A stretch of 11,381 nt of DNA, taken from contig JAQTRA010000024.1 in assembly GCA_028712045.1 (NCBI GenBank), positions 1-11,381 on the forward strand, in the 5' to 3' direction. The translations under genes and the position numbers were made by a program. Under the pieces are notes generated by a model. The model was not told the origin of the DNA, searched no databases, and saw only the letters and a list, made by a program, of their open reading frames with translations. This stretch comes from Candidatus Omnitrophota bacterium. Lineage in GTDB: Bacteria; Omnitrophota; Koll11; Gygaellales; Profunditerraquicolaceae. This document shows, in pieces, positions 1 through 5,886 of the stretch (position 1 is its first letter; each line of letters starts with the position of its first letter).

Positions 1-735
1 CTAAAACCTCATTTGGCAATTTTAGGCGGCTCTAAAGTTCAAAAAGCTAATGCGATTATTTCTGGATTAAATACCGGCCTGACTGATATGGTGCTCGTCG
101 GCGGTGTTCCGGCAGAAGCAGTATTAGTTGCCGCGCAAATGGTAAAGGGAAAAGATTATTCCGATAAGGAGCTACTTGCGTTAGCAACACAGGTTCTCGG
201 ACCGTCTGCTGCGAATTTATTGGAAAAAGCTGATGACGGAAAGTTCTTTGCTTTACTTCCCAGCTTAGCCAAAGCTATTCAAGACCATAGCGGTAAAATT
301 GCGCTTCCGGTAGATATGTCATATATGGACGGGGAAAATGCGCGGGTAGTTACTTTAGTGAACGGCCGGGTGCCAACAGGATTTGACCATGTGTTAAGCG
401 GTATTGGACCACAAACCGACGCCTACTTTAGCTCAATTGCCAGCGGAACTGCTAATCCTTTTCAAAGCGCTGATTTAGCCGGCCCGTTAGTTGACTTACG
501 CTATGAAGTTCTTCTGCAAAATATGCGTAAAACCGCACAAGCTGTATCTAAAATTAAAGTTTGGGCAACCGGCGGCGGAGATATTGATGTTGCGATTTCA
601 AAACTCGGTTTCTCAGCTCCTTTCAAATCACTGGCCGGAGGGGCACGCCAGGATTTTATCGCCGGAAAAAATATACCGGGGATTGATGCAGCGATTAAAA
701 ATAGCCCAGTCGCGCTTAAAAATAAACCTTATGTC
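1..735 (+). other. pgk: PGK C-terminal (nucleotide-binding) domain within the fusion
   Basis: PGK transfers phosphate between 1,3-bisphosphoglycerate and ADP. Visible hallmarks are GGSKVQKA (family GGAKVxDK, Lys codon 34-36), LVGGVPAEA (family IIGGGMA), KIALPVD, GIGPQT (family DIGPKT), GGGD at 571-582, and AGGAR followed by FIAGKNIPGI (family GGGASLEFLEGKELPGV) at 634-690. The family motif WNGPMGVFE is replaced by a divergent ADLAGPLVDL, and the third Gly of the GGGAS loop position differs. The fold is clear, but ADP/phosphate binding may be weakened. The N-terminal PGK domain, with the 3-phosphoglycerate site, should lie upstream of the window. Confidence 0.82.
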
Positions 736-3700
736 CCGGCAACCGATGCCGAGGCGCATGTTTTAGCGCATACCACTGTTTTTCATTCATTAGGCCAGGC
801 AATTAAAAACGCAGGCGGAAAACTTGTTGCCCGTACCGGTATATTTGTCCGGGGCCAGTCGGTCGGAAACATAAAAGTATCACCTGTTCCCATGGATACC
901 GCGATTCGCTTGTCTTTAGGTGATCTTTCTAACGCATTTTCCGGGATGGAAGTAATGGATATTGACGGACAAAATCCCTGGATTGATTTTAGTATGACAA
1001 CTTTACGTACACCTGCGAATGACCGCCGGCAACTTAGCCTTGAGGCGACACGCCAGGTTTTAGCCACGGATCCTAATGTAGCTCTTATTCTGCTTCAGGG
1101 TGAATATAGCGCTAAAAAAGGGAAATTCGGCGCGCCGGGCGAAGTTAAAACGCAGACAGTTGAAGAGCGTTTAAACGCCGCACTTCTTAAAGCTTTACGC
1201 CAAAGAGGTATTGATTCTTTTGCTATCTCTAAAACGCAGCGGCCTTTACCGGCAATTGTACAAGTTACAGAATCAACTATTCCCGGACAGCTAAAAATGG
1301 CAACTTTTGTCCCTACACCAAAAAGTGATATTTACCGCTTAATGCAGTTAGCCCAGGATAGCGGCATCAACATCAAGGCATTTTTAGAAGAGAGTACAGA
1401 AATAAATGATCCTGGTTTTGTTGTGGAAATGAAGACACTTAAGGTTGAGCCGCAGATTCCATTATTGAAAGAGGCCTTACCGCTTCCTGCAGCTATGCAA
1501 AAATACGTAGAACCCGAATCAACCGAATTTAATCAGCTTAAGGGATTAACGTTTAGAGGAAGTAAAATTAACGTAAACACTCAGACTATTATTTCTAAAG
1601 ATTCAACCGCGGGTTATGCCATTGGCGACTCGTTTATTGACGAAGTGCAGAGTATCTTAGGGAGAGTTGAAAGAAGTGGCAAACTGGTCAAAATTATGAT
1701 CCCGGAAAAAAGTAGCACAGTTGCAGCGCTTCAAAACATGATCAACGCATTAATCAAAGACAATGCCAGAGCTTTAACTGTCAGCACACATTCCGTTGTC
1801 CGCGGTAATGAAAAATTTACCGCTTTTATTATTGCCCCACAGGTTCCTTATATAATAGTCGGCTATGGCAACGAAGCGATTAAGGTCGCTCCCACACTTG
1901 AAGCGAGCGGTTTTGGCACTCCGGCTGTAGCGATTAATTCCCTGGATAGGATAGAACGAGTAATCCACGCTTTCTTTATGGGATACGATATTTACCATGC
2001 TGACCAGGTTTTGGTAGATAAAGAGACTAAAAAAGAAGGTTTCTTATACGAACGGGAACCGGGAAAATTAGTCGAGTTTGAGGCTAAGCTCTACAAAGCC
2101 CTTGAATCTGCCTCTATTGTGAACGCGCGTAACGAGCTTTTAGCTAAGCTGACATTATCCGAAAGAAGCGTTCAATCTAAAATAAATTCAGTTTACGCTG
2201 AGGCCGTGGTTAAAGGAAGCAAAGAAGCTAATGATAGGTTCGCTAAACAATACAAAGGCCTTCTTTCAGCAGCTTTAAAATCAGGCAAATTTAAGGTAGT
2301 CGTGGATGCTACCCCTGAAAAAATAGGAGCACAAAACAAAAAATTGCTTTATGAGCCAGCAGCTAAACTTTATCCGAATACGATATTTATTTATCAGGGC
2401 GGAGAAGAGGAAGCAGTGGGCTTTTCTTTTAGCAATGTATCCGCAGACTATAATACAATATTACTTCAGAAGCATATCCGCCATGTCTCTTGCAATACCA
2501 CTGCTTTAAGTACTGAAGTTATATCATTAATGCAATACTTAAATACCACTCTTTCGATTGATAATACAGCTATCCGCAGAGTAGCGGATCCGGGAGACGC
2601 TAAAGGTGGAGTTGCCGCTACTCAGTTAGCCTTTTCTTATCATCATGGGCCGGATTTAATTCTGGTCACTCCGGATAATATTAAAGCCGCGCTGGAGATT
2701 CCCGGAATGAAAGATAAAAAAGGCAACCAGCTGTATTACGTGAACACTGATGCCGCTCAAAGTGGTGGAGTTACGATGTACCATCATCATATACTTACTT
2801 TGACGCGATTGGATGGCAAAGCCATTGATATAAATGAAGTAAAAAAAGTTCTAGCTGCACGCCCGGATGTTGCCTTAGTAGACTTTCCGTCAGGGGTATT
2901 TAATACTGTGCGCATAGTTGAGCTTTCTCATAACTTGTTACCCCAGGCAATAAGAAATGCTCCGGATGGGGCCAACCACGTACTCGTGCCTGTAGTTATG
3001 GTCAAGGCTACGGATGACCCGTCAGAAGTAATTTTAATGTATGCAGTACCGCAGGAGTCTATTGTAGCCAGAGGACAGGCTCATGTTATACACGCAGCAT
3101 TAAATATGGCCAGCAAAGATGCATCCACAGAAATTGTTGATGATGCAACAGGAGCAACCGCGTTAGTGCAAGCTATCGAAACAAGATTAGCCGGAGACCC
3201 TTCTTTTATGACGTCTACGGCTACGGAGGAAATTCCTACAGCCTTAACCGCCAGTTCAGCTATCAAATCAGAACGCGTTCCTTTTGTGGGCGGGAACTGG
3301 AAGATGGCCATCCAAAGCCAAGCGGATGCGGTTAAACTGTTAGAAGACCTGGCCAGTAAAATTGGCAACCAGAATAAAACTGATACGATTATTGCCCCAT
3401 CTACAGTACATATACCGGCTGTTTCAGCTGCTTTAAAAAGACTGATTCAAGAAGGTAAAGTTTCTGAAGGCGCAATAAAAATAGCAGCCCAGAATATGTA
3501 TTCTGAAGAAAAAGGCGCTTTTACTTCCGGTATATCTGCAACCCAGCTTAAGGAATATGGGGTAACCCATGTTATTCTTGGGCATTCCGAAGTAAGGAGA
3601 AATAAATTCCAGGAGCCTACCGGTGAATCAAACCGTAATGTAAACAAAAAAGTGGTTACTGCTCTTTCAAACTCGCTTGTGCCGATTGTCTGCGTAGGTG

Positions 3701-4464
3701 AAAGCGATGCCGAGAAAAACGCCGGGAAAGAAAAAGAAGTGGTAAAAAATCAGGTGTGGCAAAGCCTGGCAGGCATCACTTCTCCTAAGGATATTGAAAA
3801 ATTGGTAATTGCTTATGAACCTGTTTGGGCAATAGGAACAGGTAAAACCGCTACTCCCCAACAGGCACAAGATATGCATAGTTTCATCAGAGGGATCTTA
3901 GCTGAGATGTTTAACAGCGTAGATGCGTCTAAAATCCGGATATTATACGGCGGCAGTGTTACCGCGGATAATATGGCAGGATTTATGGCCCAACCTGATA
4001 TTGACGGAGCACTGGTTGGCGGCGCCAGCCTTAAAGCAGATAGTTTCAGTGGTATTGTGCAAGGAGCATCAACATCCAGCAGCCCGACAATTACAGATAA
4101 TTCTAAAAAAGGTGGTATTGATTTCCGGCCGGCGGCCATGACCATCAAATACCAGCCGATGGGCAATTTCACCAGGCTAAACCCAAAACTTCCGATTTTA
4201 AGCCAAGCCCAGTTAGCTGTTTTCGACATTGATAAAGAACTCTCGGGGATAGAAAAGATGGTAGAAGGCCAAATAGTTCCTTCCGGAGAGAGAATTAAAG
4301 AACTCTTAGCCGCCTGCTCGCAAAAAGGAGAGCTCGGGATAAATAAGGAACGCCTTATGGTCTTGATGGTAAAAATAGGAATATTGGAAGAAACCCAATG
4401 TTGCCTGGAAGAAGCCAGCCAAGGATACAAAGAAGCATTAGTTCTCACAGATTCTTTAGCGTAA
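1..4464 (+). CDS. PGK / type II GAPDH / TIM fusion protein (5' partial)
   Basis: The frame is open from base 1 to the TAA at 4462-4464, giving 1487 visible residues, and the 5' end lies outside the window. The first codons are already inside PGK domain 2 (GGSK, Lys codon 34-36), so the TTG at 13 is not the real start. Order of parts: PGK C-terminal half (about 1-735); an unassigned stretch (736-1845); archaeal-type GAPDH (1846-3150); a linker; TIM (3271-4065); a Ser/Thr-rich linker; and a GGIDFR tail (4111-4461). The three enzymes catalyse adjacent lower-glycolysis/gluconeogenesis steps and would be expected in the cytoplasm; I see no signal peptide in the visible part. TIM looks fully functional, GAPDH is altered and PGK is divergent, so the protein may be a channelling complex or a partly non-catalytic scaffold. 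The frame has no stop or frameshift, arguing against decay. A terminator follows 20 bases after the stop. Domain calls are confident; overall activity is uncertain. Confidence 0.88.
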   Translation, partial: LKPHLAILGGSKVQKANAIISGLNTGLTDMVLVGGVPAEAVLVAAQMVKGKDYSDKELLALATQVLGPSAANLLEKADDGKFFALLPSLAKAIQDHSGKIALPVDMSYMDGENARVVTLVNGRVPTGFDHVLSGIGPQTDAYFSSIASGTANPFQSADLAGPLVDLRYEVLLQNMRKTAQAVSKIKVWATGGGDIDVAISKLGFSAPFKSLAGGARQDFIAGKNIPGIDAAIKNSPVALKNKPYVPATDAEAHVLAHTTVFHSLGQAIKNAGGKLVARTGIFVRGQSVGNIKVSPVPMDTAIRLSLGDLSNAFSGMEVMDIDGQNPWIDFSMTTLRTPANDRRQLSLEATRQVLATDPNVALILLQGEYSAKKGKFGAPGEVKTQTVEERLNAALLKALRQRGIDSFAISKTQRPLPAIVQVTESTIPGQLKMATFVPTPKSDIYRLMQLAQDSGINIKAFLEESTEINDPGFVVEMKTLKVEPQIPLLKEALPLPAAMQKYVEPESTEFNQLKGLTFRGSKINVNTQTIISKDSTAGYAIGDSFIDEVQSILGRVERSGKLVKIMIPEKSSTVAALQNMINALIKDNARALTVSTHSVVRGNEKFTAFIIAPQVPYIIVGYGNEAIKVAPTLEASGFGTPAVAINSLDRIERVIHAFFMGYDIYHADQVLVDKETKKEGFLYEREPGKLVEFEAKLYKALESASIVNARNELLAKLTLSERSVQSKINSVYAEAVVKGSKEANDRFAKQYKGLLSAALKSGKFKVVVDATPEKIGAQNKKLLYEPAAKLYPNTIFIYQGGEEEAVGFSFSNVSADYNTILLQKHIRHVSCNTTALSTEVISLMQYLNTTLSIDNTAIRRVADPGDAKGGVAATQLAFSYHHGPDLILVTPDNIKAALEIPGMKDKKGNQLYYVNTDAAQSGGVTMYHHHILTLTRLDGKAIDINEVKKVLAARPDVALVDFPSGVFNTVRIVELSHNLLPQAIRNAPDGANHVLVPVVMVKATDDPSEVILMYAVPQESIVARGQAHVIHAALNMASKDASTEIVDDATGATALVQAIETRLAGDPSFMTSTATEEIPTALTASSAIKSERVPFVGGNWKMAIQSQADAVKLLEDLASKIGNQNKTDTIIAPSTVHIPAVSAALKRLIQEGKVSEGAIKIAAQNMYSEEKGAFTSGISATQLKEYGVTHVILGHSEVRRNKFQEPTGESNRNVNKKVVTALSNSLVPIVCVGESDAEKNAGKEKEVVKNQVWQSLAGITSPKDIEKLVIAYEPVWAIGTGKTATPQQAQDMHSFIRGILAEMFNSVDASKIRILYGGSVTADNMAGFMAQPDIDGALVGGASLKADSFSGIVQGASTSSSPTITDNSKKGGIDFRPAAMTIKYQPMGNFTRLNPKLPILSQAQLAVFDIDKELSGIEKMVEGQIVPSGERIKELLAACSQKGELGINKERLMVLMVKIGILEETQCCLEEASQGYKEALVLTDSLA
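736..1845 (+). other. Unassigned 370-residue region between PGK and GAPDH parts
   Basis: I do not firmly recognise this stretch. It alternates predicted strands and helices and has no low-complexity sequence, so it is probably folded. The part at about 943-1230 reads weakly like a PGK N-terminal domain: MDIDGQ, then a WIDFSM strand, a DRR helix, NVALILLQGEYSAKKGK, and TVEERLNAALLKAL. These would correspond to DVxGKRVLVRVDFNVP, DxTRI, AKVILMSHLGRPKG and SLKPVAERLSELL in true PGKs. If that is right, the catalytic Asn and the SHLGRP motif are gone. The remainder, about 1231-1845, has no match I can name, though part could be an expanded N-terminal lead-in to the GAPDH domain. Confidence 0.4.
1846..3150 (+). 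other. Type II (archaeal-type) GAPDH domain within the fusion
   Basis: Type II GAPDH catalyses NAD(P)-dependent interconversion of glyceraldehyde 3-phosphate and 1,3-bisphosphoglycerate and is mainly known from archaea. Matching signatures in order: a Rossmann-like start PYIIVGYGNEAIK (1846-1884; family GYGTIGKRV); GYDIY (1981-1995); DATPEKIGAQNKK (2305-2343; family DCTPEGIGAKN); YQGGEEEAVGFSF; VSCNTT with the nucleophilic Cys codon at 2491-2493; RRVADPGDAKGG; HHGPD (2641-2655); a YHHHIL histidine cluster (2779-2796) where the family has MHQHNV; and AVPQESIVA near the end (family AVHQESDIV). The GxGxxG cofactor loop is altered, and roughly 70 extra, probably helical, residues sit between GYDIY and DATPEK. 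Family assignment is firm; cofactor binding is questionable. Confidence 0.85.
3271..4065 (+). other. tpiA: Triosephosphate isomerase domain within the fusion
   Basis: TIM interconverts dihydroxyacetone phosphate and glyceraldehyde 3-phosphate. About 265 residues cover a complete TIM barrel of usual length. The active site is intact: GGNWKM (Asn codon 3295-3297, Lys codon 3301-3303), GHSE (catalytic His codon 3583-3585), CVGE, AYEPVWAIGTGKT (catalytic Glu codon 3817-3819 plus the phosphate-gripping loop 6), YGGSV (3946-3960) and DGALVGGASL. One oddity is GHSEVRR in place of the near-universal GHSERR, together with a few extra residues before VNKK. This part is very likely an active isomerase. 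Confidence 0.95.
4111..4461 (+). other. C-terminal GGIDFR tail domain of the fusion
   Basis: After a Ser/Thr-rich linker, 117 residues begin with GGIDFRPAAMTI, continue with QPMGNF and a Pro-rich LNPKLPIL stretch, and end in a helical block containing DIDKELSGIEKMV, PSGERIKELLAACSQKGE and LEEASQGYKEAL. It is not part of any TIM fold. I recall similar GGIDF-type tails on large Omnitrophota proteins of unrelated function, which suggests a lineage-specific sorting, oligomerisation or scaffold-docking module. That role is inference. Confidence 0.6.
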
Positions 4465-4484
4465 AAAATAATTATACAGTTGTT

Positions 4485-4516
4485 AAAAACCCCGGGTTAA
4501 TTAGCCCGGGGTTTTT
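4485..4516 (+). terminator. Rho-independent terminator after the fusion gene
   Basis: A perfect 12-bp stem (AAAAACCCCGGG, 4485-4496, with CCCGGGGTTTTT, 4505-4516), extended by a T-A and a G-U pair around an AATT loop, is followed directly by an AT-rich stretch. The A-tract/T-tract symmetry could also let it act on the opposite strand. It lies 20 bases past the TAA and separates the fusion gene from the lipoprotein unit. Confidence 0.93.
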
Positions 4517-4517
4517 A

Positions 4518-4549
4518 TTGATATAATTAACTACAAGTACTCTTATAAT
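4518..4549 (+). promoter_or_regulatory. Possible promoter for the lipoprotein/HAMP unit
   Basis: TTGATA (4518-4523) and TATAAT (4544-4549) are good sigma70-type hexamers, but the spacer is 20 bp, longer than the usual 16-18. A promoter is expected somewhere between the terminator and the ATG at 4622. TATGAT (4573-4578) and TAGAAT (4578-4583) are alternative -10 candidates without a convincing -35. Weak support. Confidence 0.35.
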
Positions 4550-4558
4550 TCAGTAGTG

Positions 4559-4586
4559 CATATTCTTAAAATTATGATAGAATATG
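4559..4586. promoter_or_regulatory. Operator-like dyad CATATTCT-N12-AGAATATG
   Basis: Perfect 8-bp inverted repeat arms at 4559-4566 and 4579-4586 are separated by 12 bases, 36 bases before the lipoprotein ATG and just downstream of the candidate promoter. The spacing suits a dimeric helix-turn-helix regulator. The arms are AT-rich, so chance is possible. Confidence 0.35.
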
Positions 4587-4621
4587 AAAGCCCAATAAAA
4601 AGAAGATAAAAAGGAGAAAAA

Positions 4622-5188
4622 ATGAACAGAACGATAAATTATGCGCTAATTCTGTTGATTATTGCGATTACCGCCGGATGCACTAAGCCGCCAGCTAAAG
4701 AAGATCAGATAGTCGCGCAAATAAACGACTACCAACTAACTGTAGCTGATTTTATGCATGATGCAAAATTAAACCTCCCCACTGAATTTATAAAAGATAA
4801 CTTGGAACCAATAAAAGAACAGCTTTGTGATGATATTATTATCAACGAACTTATCTTGCAAGAAGCTGAGAAAATAGGCCTGGATAAAGACAAAGCTTTT
4901 ATGGATGAAATCGAGTATTACTGGAAACAGTCACTGATCAAAAGGATAATTAATTTAAAAGGCGCAGAAGCCATCGCGCAAGTTATGAAAACTAATTATG
5001 TCTTGTCCGCCTTAGATTCTTACAATGGGACAGACAAAGAGCAAATAAAGGAAAAAGCACAGGCCTTGGTTAATCTCTGGATTGAAAATCTGAAGAAAAC
5101 CGCCAAAATACACAAAAATAGCGATCTGTTGAAAAAAATAGATTTGAGTACCATCAAGACTGATGAAGGAGGAATCTATGGAAAATAA
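4622..5188 (+). CDS. Small lipoprotein resembling a SurA/PpiC N-terminal chaperone domain
   Basis: This 188-residue protein starts at an ATG with AAGGAG (4611-4616) five bases upstream. The N-terminus is a lipoprotein signal: a short basic MNR, a hydrophobic run, then ITAGC with the lipidated Cys at residue 20 (codon 4679-4681). The -3 residue is Thr where Leu is usual. The mature part starts with charged residues and then DQIVAQINDYQLTVADF, the entry signature of SurA/PpiC N-domains (V-A-x-V-N-G-x-x-I-T-xx-E/D-F). Helices follow, including ELILQEAEKIGLDKD, also typical of that fold. No parvulin (PPIase) domain follows, so it would be at most a peptide-binding chaperone-like lipoprotein and not an isomerase. 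Its last 11 bases overlap the next gene, implying co-expression. The lipoprotein call is firm; the SurA-N relation is moderate; the function is unknown. Confidence 0.8.
   Translation: MNRTINYALILLIIAITAGCTKPPAKEDQIVAQINDYQLTVADFMHDAKLNLPTEFIKDNLEPIKEQLCDDIIINELILQEAEKIGLDKDKAFMDEIEYYWKQSLIKRIINLKGAEAIAQVMKTNYVLSALDSYNGTDKEQIKEKAQALVNLWIENLKKTAKIHKNSDLLKKIDLSTIKTDEGGIYGK
5166..5172 (+). promoter_or_regulatory. Shine-Dalgarno that fixes the HAMP gene start
   Basis: AAGGAGG lies five bases before the ATG at 5178. It sits inside the reading frame that would begin at the earlier ATG at 5163, so the downstream ATG is the better start. The site is within the end of the lipoprotein gene, which fits translational coupling. 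Confidence 0.8.
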
Positions 5189-5723
5189 TATACCTGAACG
5201 AAGAAAAGTGCGGATTATTAAAATGCAATTTCAGCGGGGGTTTATCCTTAAATTCTGCGCGTTGATTATTTTTTCTTCTCTGGCCCTATCAACAATCGTA
5301 TATTTTTTGTCCGCTTCAACCTCAACCACAGTATTTAAAAATTCCCGGCTGCAAATCATGAGCACCGCGGATTTTCTCCTGCCGCTTTTATTATTAAGCG
5401 CCTTAATTGCAGTCATTACCTCATGTTTAGCCACTATCATAATAACTTTATTTGTCAGCCATCGCATTGCCGGCCCGCTGTTTAGAATGGGAAATAATAT
5501 CGCTCAGGTTAAGGAAGGTAATTTAGGAGTTAACTTTAATTTACGCCCTAAAGACCAGCTGCAGGAGCTGGCCGGATCCTTAAACCTGATGCTTAAATCC
5601 ATCCGCGGTACAATTACCGAAATAAACAAAGAAATTGCTGAGGTAACCGTATCCGGACTTTCAGACAAAGAGCTAGAGAGGATAGAAAACATCAAGAATC
5701 TTCTAAAGAAATTCAAACTTTAG
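5178..5723 (+). CDS. Two-helix membrane protein with HAMP domain
   Basis: The protein has 181 residues when started at 5178; an ATG at 5163 would add five residues but would swallow the ribosome binding site. A basic cytoplasmic N-terminus (RRKVRIIK) precedes transmembrane helix 1 (about 22-46), a short external loop of about 20 residues, and helix 2 (about 67-94). A HAMP-like linker follows (RIAGPLFRMGNNIAQVKEGN, then LRPKDQLQELAGSLNLML), then a charged helical tail ending at the stop. There is no kinase, cyclase or chemoreceptor signalling domain, so any signal must pass to a partner. The loop is too small for a typical sensor domain. The overlap with the lipoprotein gene suggests that the lipoprotein is its envelope-side partner, which is inference. 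Confidence 0.8.
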   Translation: MENNIPERRKVRIIKMQFQRGFILKFCALIIFSSLALSTIVYFLSASTSTTVFKNSRLQIMSTADFLLPLLLLSALIAVITSCLATIIITLFVSHRIAGPLFRMGNNIAQVKEGNLGVNFNLRPKDQLQELAGSLNLMLKSIRGTITEINKEIAEVTVSGLSDKELERIENIKNLLKKFKL

Positions 5724-5766
5724 ATAGTTTACCCTCCCGCAGGAAAGAAAAGCAGGAAACTTTTTC

Positions 5767-5795
5767 TTGACAAATCAGCTTCCCGGGTGTAAAAT
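5767..5795 (+). promoter_or_regulatory. Sigma70-type promoter of the guaB3-guaA operon
   Basis: A consensus TTGACA (5767-5772), an optimal 17-bp spacer and TAAAAT (5790-5795) predict a start near 5802 and a leader of about 85 bases before the ATG at 5887. It lies in the 163-base gap after the HAMP gene. Confidence 0.8.
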
Positions 5796-5839
5796 TTAAT
5801 ATCTTTCCGCAATTATTCATCAAAAGTGAATTAAAACGC

Positions 5840-5866
5840 GTAACTTATTGAAAAACAATAACTTAC
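5840..5866 (+). promoter_or_regulatory. Leader hairpin upstream of guaB3
   Basis: GTAACTTATTG (5840-5850) and CAATAACTTAC (5856-5866) pair over 10 of 11 positions with an AAAAA loop. The hairpin ends six bases before the AGGAG (5873-5877) of the IMP dehydrogenase gene. It has no U-tract after it, so it is not a terminator. It could modulate translation or mRNA stability, or, as DNA, be a repressor site. It does not look like a purine riboswitch. Confidence 0.45.
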
Positions 5867-5886
5867 ATCTATAGGAGAGTCTTAAA

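Noticed and set aside
13..15. TTG codon as the start of the large gene
   Set aside because: The frame is open to base 1 and the codon lies inside PGK domain 2, so the gene begins upstream of the window.
783..1067. Minus-strand open frame within the fusion gene
   Set aside because: It is a shadow of the plus-strand coding frame, without protein motifs.
3813..4448. 211-codon open frame on the minus strand opposite the TIM/tail region
   Set aside because: It is fully antisense to an intact, recognisable TIM domain, its translation shows no family motif, and no promoter or ribosome binding site is visible.
5745..5768. Possible terminator after the HAMP gene (AAGAAAAG ... CTTTTTCTT)
   Set aside because: The stem is all A/G against T/C, weak and bulged, and it runs into the -35 box; no GC-rich stem is present.
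5796..5886. Purine riboswitch in the guaB3 leader
   Set aside because: The leader holds only one simple hairpin and no three-way junction or conserved loop sequences of that class.
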